From Kiritimatiellales bacterium (GTDB lineage: Bacteria; Verrucomicrobiota; Kiritimatiellia; Kiritimatiellales; Pontiellaceae), in the NCBI GenBank assembly GCA_021734345.1, contig JAIPJC010000003.1:1-64000 (forward strand): a DNA stretch of 64,000 bases. Direction: 5' to 3'. Below, piece by piece: positions 46,270 through 56,941 of the stretch. A model generated the notes under the pieces. The model was not told where the DNA came from. It did no database searches and saw only the letters and a program-made list of their open reading frames with translations. The translations under genes were made by a program, and so were the position numbers. Within the stretch, counting starts at the first letter, position 1, and the number at the start of each line of letters is the position of its first letter.

Positions 46270-47058
46270 CTAGCGCATCCATTGCCTGCGGCGATAGGCG
46301 CCGGGGGCCATTCCATAGCGGGCTTTAAAACGGCGCGCAAAATGATACGGGGCGGAAAAGCCGCAACGATAGGAAATCTCGGCAACATTCAGTCCGGTAT
46401 CCACCAGCAGGCGCGTGCCGTGCTCGGTGCGCACATCCCAAAGATAATTCACAGGAGTGGTCTTTAAATGCACTTTAAACAGCCGGATCAAATGGGTCGG
46501 AGTAATGCAGGCAGCCCGCGCCATTTGGGTTAAATCCAACGGGGATCCAAACTTCTCATCAATCAGTCTTTTGGCCCGCAGAACGGATTCGGGAAGCGGT
46601 GCCAGTTGCTCAGGATATCCGGCTATATTGAAAAACTCATAAAACAGCAGATACGCTATCTGGTCATAGAGATTGAGAGCCGGGCGATCAGTTCGGGCGC
46701 CCAATGTCTTGGCCCAGTCGGTTAGTTCGTGGATTTTTCCAGACATTGGGAAAACGGTGGTCAGCTTCTGATAATCGACTTGCTGTTTTTCCGACAGCTC
46801 TACATCCAAAGCCGAACAATACCCGTGATGCGTCTTTTCATTTTGGGCGAAGCGGAATAATTCAACATGATCGGGCAATAGCAATGTAATCTCGCCCGGC
46901 CCGACCAAACGAACCATCCCGTCCACCGAAACACTGGCATGCCCGCTGTACACATAGAAAAGCTGGAGCGAGGTTTGCACGCGCGGTCCGAGCGAGCCTT
47001 GTTCATTATAAACAAAATCATCCACCCGAAAGCCGCTTATTATATCTGCTATGTTCAT
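46270..47058 (-). CDS. AraC family transcriptional regulator
   Basis: LQLFYVYSGHASVSVDG; NVAEISYRCGFSAPYHFARRFKARYGMAPGAYRRRQW. Confidence 0.9.
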   Translation of the reverse strand: MNIADIISGFRVDDFVYNEQGSLGPRVQTSLQLFYVYSGHASVSVDGMVRLVGPGEITLLLPDHVELFRFAQNEKTHHGYCSALDVELSEKQQVDYQKLTTVFPMSGKIHELTDWAKTLGARTDRPALNLYDQIAYLLFYEFFNIAGYPEQLAPLPESVLRAKRLIDEKFGSPLDLTQMARAACITPTHLIRLFKVHLKTTPVNYLWDVRTEHGTRLLVDTGLNVAEISYRCGFSAPYHFARRFKARYGMAPGAYRRRQWMR

Positions 47059-47142
47059 TTGGTACTATTATTCGCAAATTGCAGATGTTGCCAGCCCAAT
47101 TATCGAACGCGTACATTTAACTCAATTAAACAGAAGGACTCT

Positions 47143-48135
47143 ATGAACGATCAGCGAATCAAGTGGTACCGGGTTTCCGTTGAAAAAGAAAAGCTCACCG
47201 AACTTAAACAACGCAGCGATTGGCGCGGATTCCTACAGTGCGGATCCCTGTTGTTGCTGGGTGCGCTCACGGGCTACGGATGTTATACGGCTTATCAGAC
47301 CGGCGACTGGCGCTGGATTATTGCAGCCTTCTTTGTGCACGGCACCTTGATTTCTTTTTTCGGGCCGCCCGCGGCCATTCATGAGCTTTCGCACGGAACG
47401 TCGTTCAAAACCAAATTTTGGAACGAATTTTTCATCCGAATTTTCAGCTTTCTCAGCTGGACCAACTTTGTCTTCTTCCGCACCAGCCATCCCCTGCACC
47501 ATCAGCTGACGCTGCACAAAGGCCGCGACCTCGAAATCGTGCTGCCGCTGCAGGTCCGCCCCATCGATGTGCTTTACTGGCTGACGTTCAATCCATTCTA
47601 CGCCTTCCAGCAACTGAAAACCCATCTGCGCCACAGTCGCGGCATCGTGCAAGGTGAATGGGAAGAGCGAATTTTCCCGGCGAGCGATCCTAAAAACCGC
47701 CAAGCGTTGTTCAATTGGGCTAGACTGCTGGTGATCGGGCACCTCGTGCTCGCAACAATCTTTGCCGCCACGGGCCATTGGATTCTGATTCCGATCATCC
47801 AATTCCCGTTTTACGCCAGCTGGCTCGCCAATCTGGTCGGCTTTCCGCAGCACGCCGGGCTGAAGTCCGACATCGACGACTTCCGCTACCTCTGCCGCAC
47901 CATGCGGCTCGGTCCGGTTCCGGCCTACCTCTACTGGAACATGAACTACCACACCGAACACCACATGTATCCCGCCGTGCCCTTCTGGAAGCTTCCGGAA
48001 CTTCATCGCCTGATCCAGCACGACATGCCGGTGCCGAACAAGGGACTGCGCTCCGCGTGGAAGGAAATCCTGCTGATTCAGAAACGGAAAAAAACAGAAC
48101 CGGACTACACCTTCGATCAGTTCGAACGAAAATAA
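47143..48135 (+). CDS. Fatty acid desaturase family protein
   Basis: Histidine boxes HELSHGT, HPLHHQ and NYHTEHHMYP; start at MNDQRIKW. Confidence 0.9.
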   Translation: MNDQRIKWYRVSVEKEKLTELKQRSDWRGFLQCGSLLLLGALTGYGCYTAYQTGDWRWIIAAFFVHGTLISFFGPPAAIHELSHGTSFKTKFWNEFFIRIFSFLSWTNFVFFRTSHPLHHQLTLHKGRDLEIVLPLQVRPIDVLYWLTFNPFYAFQQLKTHLRHSRGIVQGEWEERIFPASDPKNRQALFNWARLLVIGHLVLATIFAATGHWILIPIIQFPFYASWLANLVGFPQHAGLKSDIDDFRYLCRTMRLGPVPAYLYWNMNYHTEHHMYPAVPFWKLPELHRLIQHDMPVPNKGLRSAWKEILLIQKRKKTEPDYTFDQFERK

Positions 48136-48148
48136 CGAGGAAAAGAAA

Positions 48149-49291
48149 ATGACCAGCAAAGAACGGATTTTTAAACAACTCGCCGGTGAACCGGTCGACC
48201 ACATCCCGCTGATCGGCGGCTGGGTGCTCGGCGCGAAAAACATTGCAGAGATCGCCGGAATCAGCGTAGCGCAGTATCAGACCGATCCGCTCGGCGGCGT
48301 CCACGCCGCCAACCGCGTGCTCGGCTGCGACGGCCTCGTTCCTCCGGCCATTCCCAGCCCGACCGATCTCGATGAAAACCACCAAGGTGAAGTCCGGGAA
48401 GAAAGCTTCAAAGGGGTCGAAGCCGAAGACCTGCTGGCCTACGCCGAAAAAATTCCAGACACCGAAGAGCAGGTGCTGGCCGAACGCTTCAATGAAAAGA
48501 AGGCGCAAGCCGACATTGCCGCCATGTACGACATGCACCTGCGGAACACCAAAGGCTTCACCTTGATTCCCAACGACTGGGGTATTTCCGCCAACTTCAC
48601 CCTCTTCGCCATCTATGGCTACCAGGCCTTTCTCGAAGCCACCGCCTTCTATCCCGAAGCCGTCGAAAAAATATTCTGGGAATCCGCCGTCATCGCCCGC
48701 CGTCAGAATTTTTACCACATCGACATGATCAAGAAACACGACCTGCCGCGCATGATGTTCACCGGCCACGACATCTGCAACCAGATCGGGCCGATGTGTT
48801 CGCCGAAATACCTAAAGGAAAGCTACTGGCCGCACTCCAAATATGCCCTTGAGCCGTTCGTCAAAGAAGGCATCCGGCTGATCCACCACTGCGACGGCAA
48901 CGTCATGCCGATCATCGACGACATGATCGACGTCGGCTACACCGGCTTCCAGGGATTCCAGTACGAGTGCGGCGTCGACCCGTACAACCTCGCCGCGCGG
49001 CGCGGCATCAACGGCGAGCACATGCTCTTCATGGCCGGACTCTCCGTCACCCGCACCCTGCCCTTCGGCACGGTCGAGGAAGTGAAGGACGAAATCGAAT
49101 ACTGCATGGACTACACCGACGGCGGCAAAGGCCTTTTCCTCTTCACCAGTAACGTCGTCGGCATCGAAGTACCGACGATCAATTTAAAAACCGCCTACCA
49201 CCACGCGGCCTCCATCAACCCTGAAACCTGGATCGCGAAAAAACGCGAATGGCCATGGTCGTTGCGCGAATCAAAAACGTTGTTGAGATAA
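48149..49291 (+). CDS. Uroporphyrinogen decarboxylase-like (URO-D superfamily) protein
   Basis: MTSKERIFKQLAGEPVDHIPLIGGWVLGAKN...RMMFTGHDICNQIGPMCSPKYLKESYWP...IRLIHHCDGNVMPIIDDMIDVGYTGFQGFQ. Confidence 0.77.
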   Translation: MTSKERIFKQLAGEPVDHIPLIGGWVLGAKNIAEIAGISVAQYQTDPLGGVHAANRVLGCDGLVPPAIPSPTDLDENHQGEVREESFKGVEAEDLLAYAEKIPDTEEQVLAERFNEKKAQADIAAMYDMHLRNTKGFTLIPNDWGISANFTLFAIYGYQAFLEATAFYPEAVEKIFWESAVIARRQNFYHIDMIKKHDLPRMMFTGHDICNQIGPMCSPKYLKESYWPHSKYALEPFVKEGIRLIHHCDGNVMPIIDDMIDVGYTGFQGFQYECGVDPYNLAARRGINGEHMLFMAGLSVTRTLPFGTVEEVKDEIEYCMDYTDGGKGLFLFTSNVVGIEVPTINLKTAYHHAASINPETWIAKKREWPWSLRESKTLLR

Positions 49292-49309
49292 CGTCCTTCG
49301 CCGGGTTTT

Positions 49310-49324
49310 TTCCAAGCCTTGGAC
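49310..49324. repeat. TTCCAA-N3-TTGGAC palindrome, 3' flank of the Bro-N gene
   Basis: Read directly: TTCCAAGCCTTGGAC. Confidence 0.55.
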
Positions 49325-49357
49325 TTTTTCGGATCGCAGAGCCTGTAAACGAGCCGG

Positions 49358-50209
49358 TCAAGACTCTTCCCCAGAACTACGTTCCATCCGTCGGCGATTT
49401 TCCGGCAGTTCTTTGTAGTTCGTGCGGGTTGAAATCTTGCGTCCGCTCTTTTTCTCCAGCTCTTTGCGTGCGTTTCCAGCCACCTTGCCTCCGGCACGGG
49501 CCGCCTTGCGGTTTTCAGGAAACCCTTCCGCATCCGTATTGCGGGCGATTTCCGTGGTGGAGGCTTCTCCCAACATGGTGAAAATCAGCTCCAGATCGGT
49601 CATATGGTCGCGCAGGTTGTCGCCGGTGTGGCTCAGCGCCTTGAAGTCGCGGTATTCCGTTGGAGTCATCCCGAAGGTCGCCTTGCTGATTTCCGCAGTT
49701 AAAATGGAGTATTCCACCTGTTCCTTCACCCCGCGCTTTTTCCACTCATCGGTCAGCTCATCGCGCACGGCAATGCCGCGCATCCGTTTTTCGATCCACG
49801 CCTCGGAATAGCCCTTCTGCCGGTAAATCTCCCTCATCCGCCGGGCGGCCCGTTCGGGATTTTCGATTTCCTGCAACCGTTCATAGCCGACCTTCGCCAG
49901 CCAGCGCTTGAACGGCTCGGCCTTCGGCGACGGAACCGACTGGATCAGGCGCAGAAGTTGCTCCGCATCAGCGACATCAGTCAATCGCTGTTTGCCGTCT
50001 GCTGCCGTCATTTTGAAAGCGTGACAATTCGTCACGGTTTCATTGCCCTCTTTTTTGAGTCGTTCTTTGAGCTTTCGCCAATAGGCGCCGGGATTCACGC
50101 TGTCGGTTAGTACACCGACCACATCCACGATTGCGAAATACCATTTCTGAGCGGCCTCGTTCCAGACCCGCCGCACCTGCTTTTCTTCGAATAAAACCGG
50201 ATTGTTCAC
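49358..50209 (-). CDS. Bro-N (phage antirepressor-like) domain protein
   Basis: VLFEEKQVRRVWNEAAQKWYFAIVDVVGVLTDSVNPGAYWRKLKERL...DAEQLLRLIQSVPSPKAEPFKRWLAKVGYERLQEIENPE. Confidence 0.87.
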   Translation of the reverse strand: MNNPVLFEEKQVRRVWNEAAQKWYFAIVDVVGVLTDSVNPGAYWRKLKERLKKEGNETVTNCHAFKMTAADGKQRLTDVADAEQLLRLIQSVPSPKAEPFKRWLAKVGYERLQEIENPERAARRMREIYRQKGYSEAWIEKRMRGIAVRDELTDEWKKRGVKEQVEYSILTAEISKATFGMTPTEYRDFKALSHTGDNLRDHMTDLELIFTMLGEASTTEIARNTDAEGFPENRKAARAGGKVAGNARKELEKKSGRKISTRTNYKELPENRRRMERSSGEES

Positions 50210-50225
50210 TCTTTTCTCCCTGTCT

Positions 50226-50429
50226 TTCCAAACTTTTGAAGCTGAACCACTAATTTACGCGACTCGGTTCAATCACTGTCCCCTGGCTTCTGTCCTCCGA
50301 CCTCAGGGTTTGCCTTCCACAATTCCGGCTTGCCTTGCTCCCGTTGCACCCCAGCGATTCTTCCAAACAGTGGAAAGTTCTCTACAGTATTTTTCCAAAG
50401 GTTGGAAGCGCAGGGAACCGTTTTTCCAA
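50226..50429. repeat. Cluster of TTCCAA-N3-TTGGAA type palindromes, 5' flank of the Bro-N gene
   Basis: TTCCAA-ACT-TTTGAA (50226), TTCCAA-ACA-GTGGAA (50361), TTCCAA-AGG-TTGGAA (50393), half site TTCCAA (50424). Confidence 0.6.
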
Positions 50430-50473
50430 GCCGGTAAATTTTTACATTCAAGCAAGGAACGCCTATCAAAGAA

Positions 50474-50500
50474 AAAGGGACGGCGCGATGCCGTCCCTTT
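50474..50500 (-). terminator. Rho-independent terminator of ahcY
   Basis: AAAGGGACGGC-GCGAT-GCCGTCCCTTT, 11-bp perfect stem. Confidence 0.85.
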
Positions 50501-50522
50501 CATGCTCCAAGGATTTGAAATC

Positions 50523-51947
<1,425 letters not shown>

Positions 51948-51972
51948 AACCTTACTCCTTTTTGTATTTAAA

Positions 51973-52899
51973 TTATTCCTTGATACCAACAACCATTAAA
52001 ACCGACAGATCGGGCGTCGCACCCGGCAGCGAATCAACCACGAGCGGCTTGAGTCCGGCCTGCTTGAGCCACTCCCTGATTTCGAGCGGATCGAAGCCGA
52101 GCCACTGGTCGGCCCACTCCTCGCGCGCCCATTCGTGCTCGTGGCGGACCAGGTCGAGGATGACCAGCTGACCGCCCTGCTTCAAGGCCGCCGCCGCCGA
52201 CCGGAGCACCTCCTCGGGGAACGAGGCATGGTGCAACGACTGGCTCAAAAACACCGCATCAAGATCCAGCCCGGCCATATCGAGCCGTTCTAAGATTCCT
52301 TTGCGCAGCTCGATGCGATCCGAAACACCCTGCTCCGTCGCCTTTTCCTCAACCAGTTTGAGCATCTTTTCCGACTGGTCGAACGCAACGACCTTCTCGG
52401 CAAAACACGCCAGCAACAACGTCAAATGCCCCTCGCCGCAACCCAGATCGGCCACCTTCTTGCCGGCAAATCCCGCAGCCAACGCCGCAGCCAATGCCTG
52501 CCAACCGCCGCCCGGTTCGGTGAGCGAACCGTAGCGCCCGGCAATCTCGTCGAAAAATTCACGGCTTCTTTTGCGGCGCAGCTCCAAAACCCGGTCGACC
52601 GCCGTCGCATCGCGGTTGGCCACCGACATTTCCTTTAGCCGTTCGTTGAGGATCTGCGCGAAAGCGGCATCGCGAAAGAGCGGCCCGCGGTTGTAGAAAA
52701 CCGAAGTTCCATCGCGCCGCGACTCCACCAAACCGGCTTCCCGCATCGGTTTAAGGTGGCGGCTGACGGTCGATTGCGGCATTTCCAGGGCCTGAACCAG
52801 CTCGGCTACGGAAAGTTCCGCTTGGTCGATCGACCGCAGAATCCGCAAGCGCCCCTCGTCCGCCAATGCCTTGAAAATGTCGAGAATATCATTCATCAT
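51973..52899 (-). CDS. ArsR-family regulator fused to a SAM-dependent methyltransferase domain
   Basis: [84 protein letters not shown]. Confidence 0.9.
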   Translation of the reverse strand: MMNDILDIFKALADEGRLRILRSIDQAELSVAELVQALEMPQSTVSRHLKPMREAGLVESRRDGTSVFYNRGPLFRDAAFAQILNERLKEMSVANRDATAVDRVLELRRKRSREFFDEIAGRYGSLTEPGGGWQALAAALAAGFAGKKVADLGCGEGHLTLLLACFAEKVVAFDQSEKMLKLVEEKATEQGVSDRIELRKGILERLDMAGLDLDAVFLSQSLHHASFPEEVLRSAAAALKQGGQLVILDLVRHEHEWAREEWADQWLGFDPLEIREWLKQAGLKPLVVDSLPGATPDLSVLMVVGIKE

Positions 52900-52903
52900 C
52901 CAT

Positions 52904-52931
52904 ATATCCGAATTTCCGGATAAAAGGATAT
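52904..52931. promoter_or_regulatory. Nested dyads upstream of the ArsR-methyltransferase start; candidate autoregulatory operator
   Basis: TATCCG-AATTTC-CGGATA, plus ATATCC...GGATAT enclosing it. Confidence 0.45.
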
Positions 52932-53038
52932 TTACACGGCCCTGTCAACGCCCATGACGGAAAATCAACGATTTGCACTTGTTTTTGAGCACATAACGCC
53001 CAACCCTGTCGGATCTATCAATTTTTAAGGTTTGCTTC

Positions 53039-53833
53039 ATGAAAATGGTTAACAACGCAATTTCCATCGGGTCGGTTTTGGGCATCCCCATTCGGCTGCA
53101 CATCTCGCTGCTGATCGCCGTCGTTCTGGTATCGCTTTTTACCGGTGCAGGGTTGCTGACGATCCTGATTCTGGCGGTCGGGATCTTCGGTAGCGTGGCT
53201 CTCCACGAACTCGGCCATTCCATCGTGGCCCGTGCCAAAGGCGGCTATATCCACGAGATCGTCCTCTACCCTTTTGGCGGGGCCGCCAAGATCTCCAATA
53301 TTCCTTCCCGCCCAGTGGACGAAATCATGGTGGCGCTCGCAGGCCCGGCAGTCAGTCTGGCGCTGGCGCTGCTCTTCAGGCAGATCGAGCTGCTGCGCTT
53401 TCTAGGATATCTGAATGGCATGCTCTTTTTCTTCAACGTGCTGCCCGTATTCCCGATGGATGGCGGGCGCGTGCTCCGCGCCGCCCTGACGATCAAAAAA
53501 GGCCGCGTGGAGGCCACCCGCATCGCGGCAACGGTAGGCAAATATTTTTGTGGCCTGTTTGTACTCGTCGGGCTGTTCGGCTTTCGCGGCCAGCTCTTCG
53601 GCATCATCGGCCCCTACGAACCCAACTTCATGCTCGCCTTCATCGGCTTCTATATCTACCGCGCCGGGCAGATGGAATACCGGATGGTGATGCTGGAGCA
53701 CTCGGTCGGAAACCGCTACGCCGGAATCCGGGAGGAGCAGATTGAGGTCGAGGTAAGTCCGCCTCCCTATGCCCAGAGCGAAAGAGGACCGGGTGCGTTC
53801 AAGCAGAAGCTTCGCGATCTATTCCGCCGCTGA
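53039..53833 (+). CDS. M50 family (site-2-protease-like) metalloprotease
   Basis: VALHELGHSIVARAKGG (HExxH) and NVLPVFPMDGGRVLRA; TM segments. Confidence 0.9.
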   Translation: MKMVNNAISIGSVLGIPIRLHISLLIAVVLVSLFTGAGLLTILILAVGIFGSVALHELGHSIVARAKGGYIHEIVLYPFGGAAKISNIPSRPVDEIMVALAGPAVSLALALLFRQIELLRFLGYLNGMLFFFNVLPVFPMDGGRVLRAALTIKKGRVEATRIAATVGKYFCGLFVLVGLFGFRGQLFGIIGPYEPNFMLAFIGFYIYRAGQMEYRMVMLEHSVGNRYAGIREEQIEVEVSPPPYAQSERGPGAFKQKLRDLFRR

Positions 53834-54175
53834 TGTGGCGGTATGAATGTGCGAGCTCGGCTCGTAGATCGCGTTCCGGTCCGAATTCTTGCGCGCGGCG
53901 TACTCCACATACCAGAATTGCCACAGGGCGATCAGGGACAGCAGTACAACAAAAAGGATCAGTAATCCCCACCAGAAGTTCTTTTCGTTGTCCGGCTTCC
54001 GAAACAAATGCAGTAGACGGCGGAACCCCGAGTTCTTTTTACGGCGGCGGCGCTCATGTACATCGAACGTCCGCTTTGACGAAGAACGGCGGCGGCGACT
54101 CACTTTCCGGAAACGGGGATCGTCCGAAGTCATCTGCGCCTGTTCACGGCTTTTATAAATATCGGTCTTGGACAT
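53819..54175 (-). CDS. Hypothetical basic single-TM protein
   Basis: MSKTDIYKSREQAQMTSDDPRFRKVSRRRRSSSKR...WWGLLILFVVLLSLIALWQFWYVEYAAR. Confidence 0.6.
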   Translation of the reverse strand: MSKTDIYKSREQAQMTSDDPRFRKVSRRRRSSSKRTFDVHERRRRKKNSGFRRLLHLFRKPDNEKNFWWGLLILFVVLLSLIALWQFWYVEYAARKNSDRNAIYEPSSHIHTATSAAE

Positions 54176-54221
54176 GCTTGGTTCCGTTCTGAAAATGATC
54201 GTGTGACGGTAGCCAAATTTA

Positions 54222-55526
54222 TCAGGAACGTCCAACACTAATCGTATCCAGCAGTTGCACAGTCTTTTGGATCATCCCGCGGTTGTCCGCCACCACGCGC
54301 GCGGCGCGCTCACCAAGCGCGGCGCGGGCGGTTCCATCGGCCAAAAGCCCCTCGATCGCCGTTTCCAGGGATTGGATATCCTCCACCTGGACGAGGGCCT
54401 TTTCCTGAATAAAGACGGGCATCACGGACGGAAAGTTTTCCATATGGGGCCCCACCACAACCGCCTTGCCGCACAGGGCCGGTTCGATCGGATTTTGTCC
54501 GCCGTGTTCGAGCAGGCTCTTGCCAACAAAAATGATGTCGGCGACGGAATAGAAGTGGCCCAGCTCGCCGGTGGTGTCGACAAACAACACGTCCGGTGAG
54601 CCTTCCCCCGAAAACGTACCGAGCTGGCTTCGGCGCTGGAACGCGAGGCCGTGCGCACCTAGGCACTGGACAATGTCTTCGGCCCGTTCGACGTGCCGCG
54701 GCACCAGAACGAGAAATAGTTCGGGATGGCGCGGACGCAGTTTTTTATAGAGTTCGCACAGGACGGATTCCTCGCCCGGCCACGTCGAACCGCCCAGCAA
54801 TACGACGCGATCTTCCGCGATGCCGATAGTGCGCATAACCTCCTGCGCGACCTGTTCGCCGGCTGGATTGCGCTCGGCTACATCGAATTTTACGGTTCCC
54901 ATGATGTGCACGTTGGCGGGCGGTGCGCCGATGCCGATCATCCGCTCGGCGTCGATCTCGCCCTGAACGCAGATCGGATCGATACGCCGCAGCACGTCGG
55001 CCGTCAGTGACTTCAACTTGCGGTAGCCCTTGAACGACCGCTCCGACATACGTCCATTGATAAGCGATACGGGAATGCCCTGCTTGTCCGCCAACCGGAT
55101 CAAGTTCGGCCAGAACTCCCCTTCGACGAGAATCAGCCGAACCGGGTTCACAATCCGCAGCACCTTGCGGATGATAACGGGAAGATCGACCGGAAAATAG
55201 AAAAGCACGTCGCGCGGATCGATCTCCTTGAGGCCTATCGCATGCCCGGTCGAAGTGGTGGTGCTAAGCGCAAAAAACGTGTCGGGATGCGCCGCGCGAT
55301 AAGCCTTGATGAAGCTTAGCGCCACGTAGATTTCGCCGACGCTCACGGCATGCACCCACACGCGGGGATGCTCGCGCAGCTGCGCCTTGGTATTATGCCC
55401 GAAATGGCCGACGCGCTGCTCGAAGTGCTGGAAATATCCGCCACGCTTCAACATGCGCCGCAGGAACTTCGGCAGCATGATCAGGAAGACGACCGGGAAA
55501 AGCAGGTTGTAGACGATCCAAAGCAT
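54222..55526 (-). CDS. waaA: 3-deoxy-D-manno-octulosonic acid transferase
   Basis: RVWVHAVSVGEIYVALSFIKAYRAAHPDTFFALSTTTSTGHAI; VEGEFWPNLIRLADKQGIPVSLINGRMSERSFKGY; GGQNPIEPALCGKAVVVGPHMENF. Confidence 0.93.
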   Translation of the reverse strand: MLWIVYNLLFPVVFLIMLPKFLRRMLKRGGYFQHFEQRVGHFGHNTKAQLREHPRVWVHAVSVGEIYVALSFIKAYRAAHPDTFFALSTTTSTGHAIGLKEIDPRDVLFYFPVDLPVIIRKVLRIVNPVRLILVEGEFWPNLIRLADKQGIPVSLINGRMSERSFKGYRKLKSLTADVLRRIDPICVQGEIDAERMIGIGAPPANVHIMGTVKFDVAERNPAGEQVAQEVMRTIGIAEDRVVLLGGSTWPGEESVLCELYKKLRPRHPELFLVLVPRHVERAEDIVQCLGAHGLAFQRRSQLGTFSGEGSPDVLFVDTTGELGHFYSVADIIFVGKSLLEHGGQNPIEPALCGKAVVVGPHMENFPSVMPVFIQEKALVQVEDIQSLETAIEGLLADGTARAALGERAARVVADNRGMIQKTVQLLDTISVGRS

Positions 55527-55831
55527 GAAACAAACCTAAATAAACGTCCTAAAATTTCGAGAGGGAGCCAATCTCTTCCTTTTTTGGTGTCACCTTTTGT
55601 GCCACATCCCTCTTACCGAATCAAAACACCCATCAACTGGAAAAGGAAACAAATGACTGCGAAGATACCTTACAGGCTTCAGCGAGGCAAAACGTAAAGC
55701 CTTCGAATTAGCTGATGAACAAGAAACCCGCTTCGAAGCCCTCCATGCCGCAGATGCGGAAAGCAAGTCTCGCCGGTACAGCGCGCCTCGATTAACCCAC
55801 TGAAGAACCGGTGCGCAGAGATATCACGTCG

Positions 55832-56746
55832 TCATCTCTGAAAGCTTAGGCTTCGATTGGGAACCCTAGAGTAGAAGCCAACATATCGGTTGTATTTGTT
55901 TTTGAAATCGCTAGGAGTAATCTTCATCACTTTTTTAAACTGGCGGGAGAAAAAGCCACTACTCTGAAAGCCGCAGTCGAAAGCGATCTCTGTAATGTTT
56001 TTGTCTGAGGTTTCCAGTAGTTCCACGGCTTTCATGATGCGCAGACGGAGCAAATACGCGCCCGGAGTTTGCTGTGTTATTTTTGAGAAATTGCTGAAAA
56101 GCGAACGGCGAGACATGTGGGCTCTCTTTGCCAGTTCGTTGATATTGATCGGCTCCGTGTAATGCTGTTCAAGATAACTGAGTGCATTGGCCAGTTGCAG
56201 CACTTTCCTTGCATCGGGCGCGTCGGTTTCGCCGTAAAAACGAGAAAGAAGGGTGAGCAGCAGCAAAAATCCCCCGCTAACCGCCAGTTTGTATCCTGGT
56301 CTTTCCTGTCTTAACTCCATTTCCATTACATCCGTTAGTGCTTTAACCTTTATCATCTGGTCGGGTGTAAGGGTCAGGTGGTGTTTACACGACTGCTGTG
56401 ACCTCAACGTCGGTTCTATGGCAAACAATGCCTGATATCCAGGCATCACTCCGGGATCTAATCGATCCAGTTCGACGACTTGAGGAGCATAGGAAACATT
56501 GATCAGAGTTAAATTATGCGTATCCAAATAGGCGTGAGGGCAACCCGCATGCAGCACGAAAACATCACCCGCATGGAAGTGAAAGGATTGGTTTCGTATC
56601 TTTGTTGTTCCGGATCCATGGATAATGATGGCGATTTCCGAAAAATCATGGGTATGGGTTGGATAATTACCGTGCTCGATCCATGAGCATACATTCAACG
56701 GGAAATCGACGTTTTTGAACGAGGTAAGCTGCATTAATTTTTTCAT
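55832..56746 (-). CDS. AraC family transcriptional regulator, paralog of 27510-28388
   Basis: HTHDFSEIAIIIHGSGTTKIRNQSFHFHAGDVFVLHAGCPHAYLDTHNLTLINVSYAPQ is near-colinear with the 27510 product; ITEIAFDCGFQSSGFFSRQFKKVMKITPSDFK. Confidence 0.92.
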   Translation of the reverse strand: MKKLMQLTSFKNVDFPLNVCSWIEHGNYPTHTHDFSEIAIIIHGSGTTKIRNQSFHFHAGDVFVLHAGCPHAYLDTHNLTLINVSYAPQVVELDRLDPGVMPGYQALFAIEPTLRSQQSCKHHLTLTPDQMIKVKALTDVMEMELRQERPGYKLAVSGGFLLLLTLLSRFYGETDAPDARKVLQLANALSYLEQHYTEPININELAKRAHMSRRSLFSNFSKITQQTPGAYLLRLRIMKAVELLETSDKNITEIAFDCGFQSSGFFSRQFKKVMKITPSDFKNKYNRYVGFYSRVPNRSLSFQR

Positions 56747-56790
56747 GCAAATATCGTATCATATTAATCCCCTTTCACAAGTTCAGTGCT

Positions 56791-56806
56791 GCACTATCGT
56801 GTCTGT
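56791..56806. promoter_or_regulatory. Candidate operator GCACTATCGTGTCTGT between divergent AraC and PEP-CTERM genes
   Basis: 14/16 match to 27451-27466; adjacent AGTGC-T-GCACT dyad. Confidence 0.4.
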
Positions 56807-56941
56807 TTTTAGCACTCGTGATGTAGCTTCCCCCGATTATGGCGCTATATTCAAGCCTATGAAAGTAGAGCGAAGGGAAACCGTGTAAGGAATCGGCGTG
56901 GTGCCTATCTGTTTAGGAAAAACACAAAAGGAAGTCAGTTT

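Noticed and set aside
47233-48243. 336-aa and 324-aa minus-strand ORFs opposite the desaturase and URO-D genes
   Set aside because: Antisense of genes with clear histidine boxes or URO-D motifs; R/G/E-rich shadow translations.
49358-50209. Prophage at the Bro-N locus
   Set aside because: No other phage structural, integrase or lysis genes are nearby; flanking genes are housekeeping.
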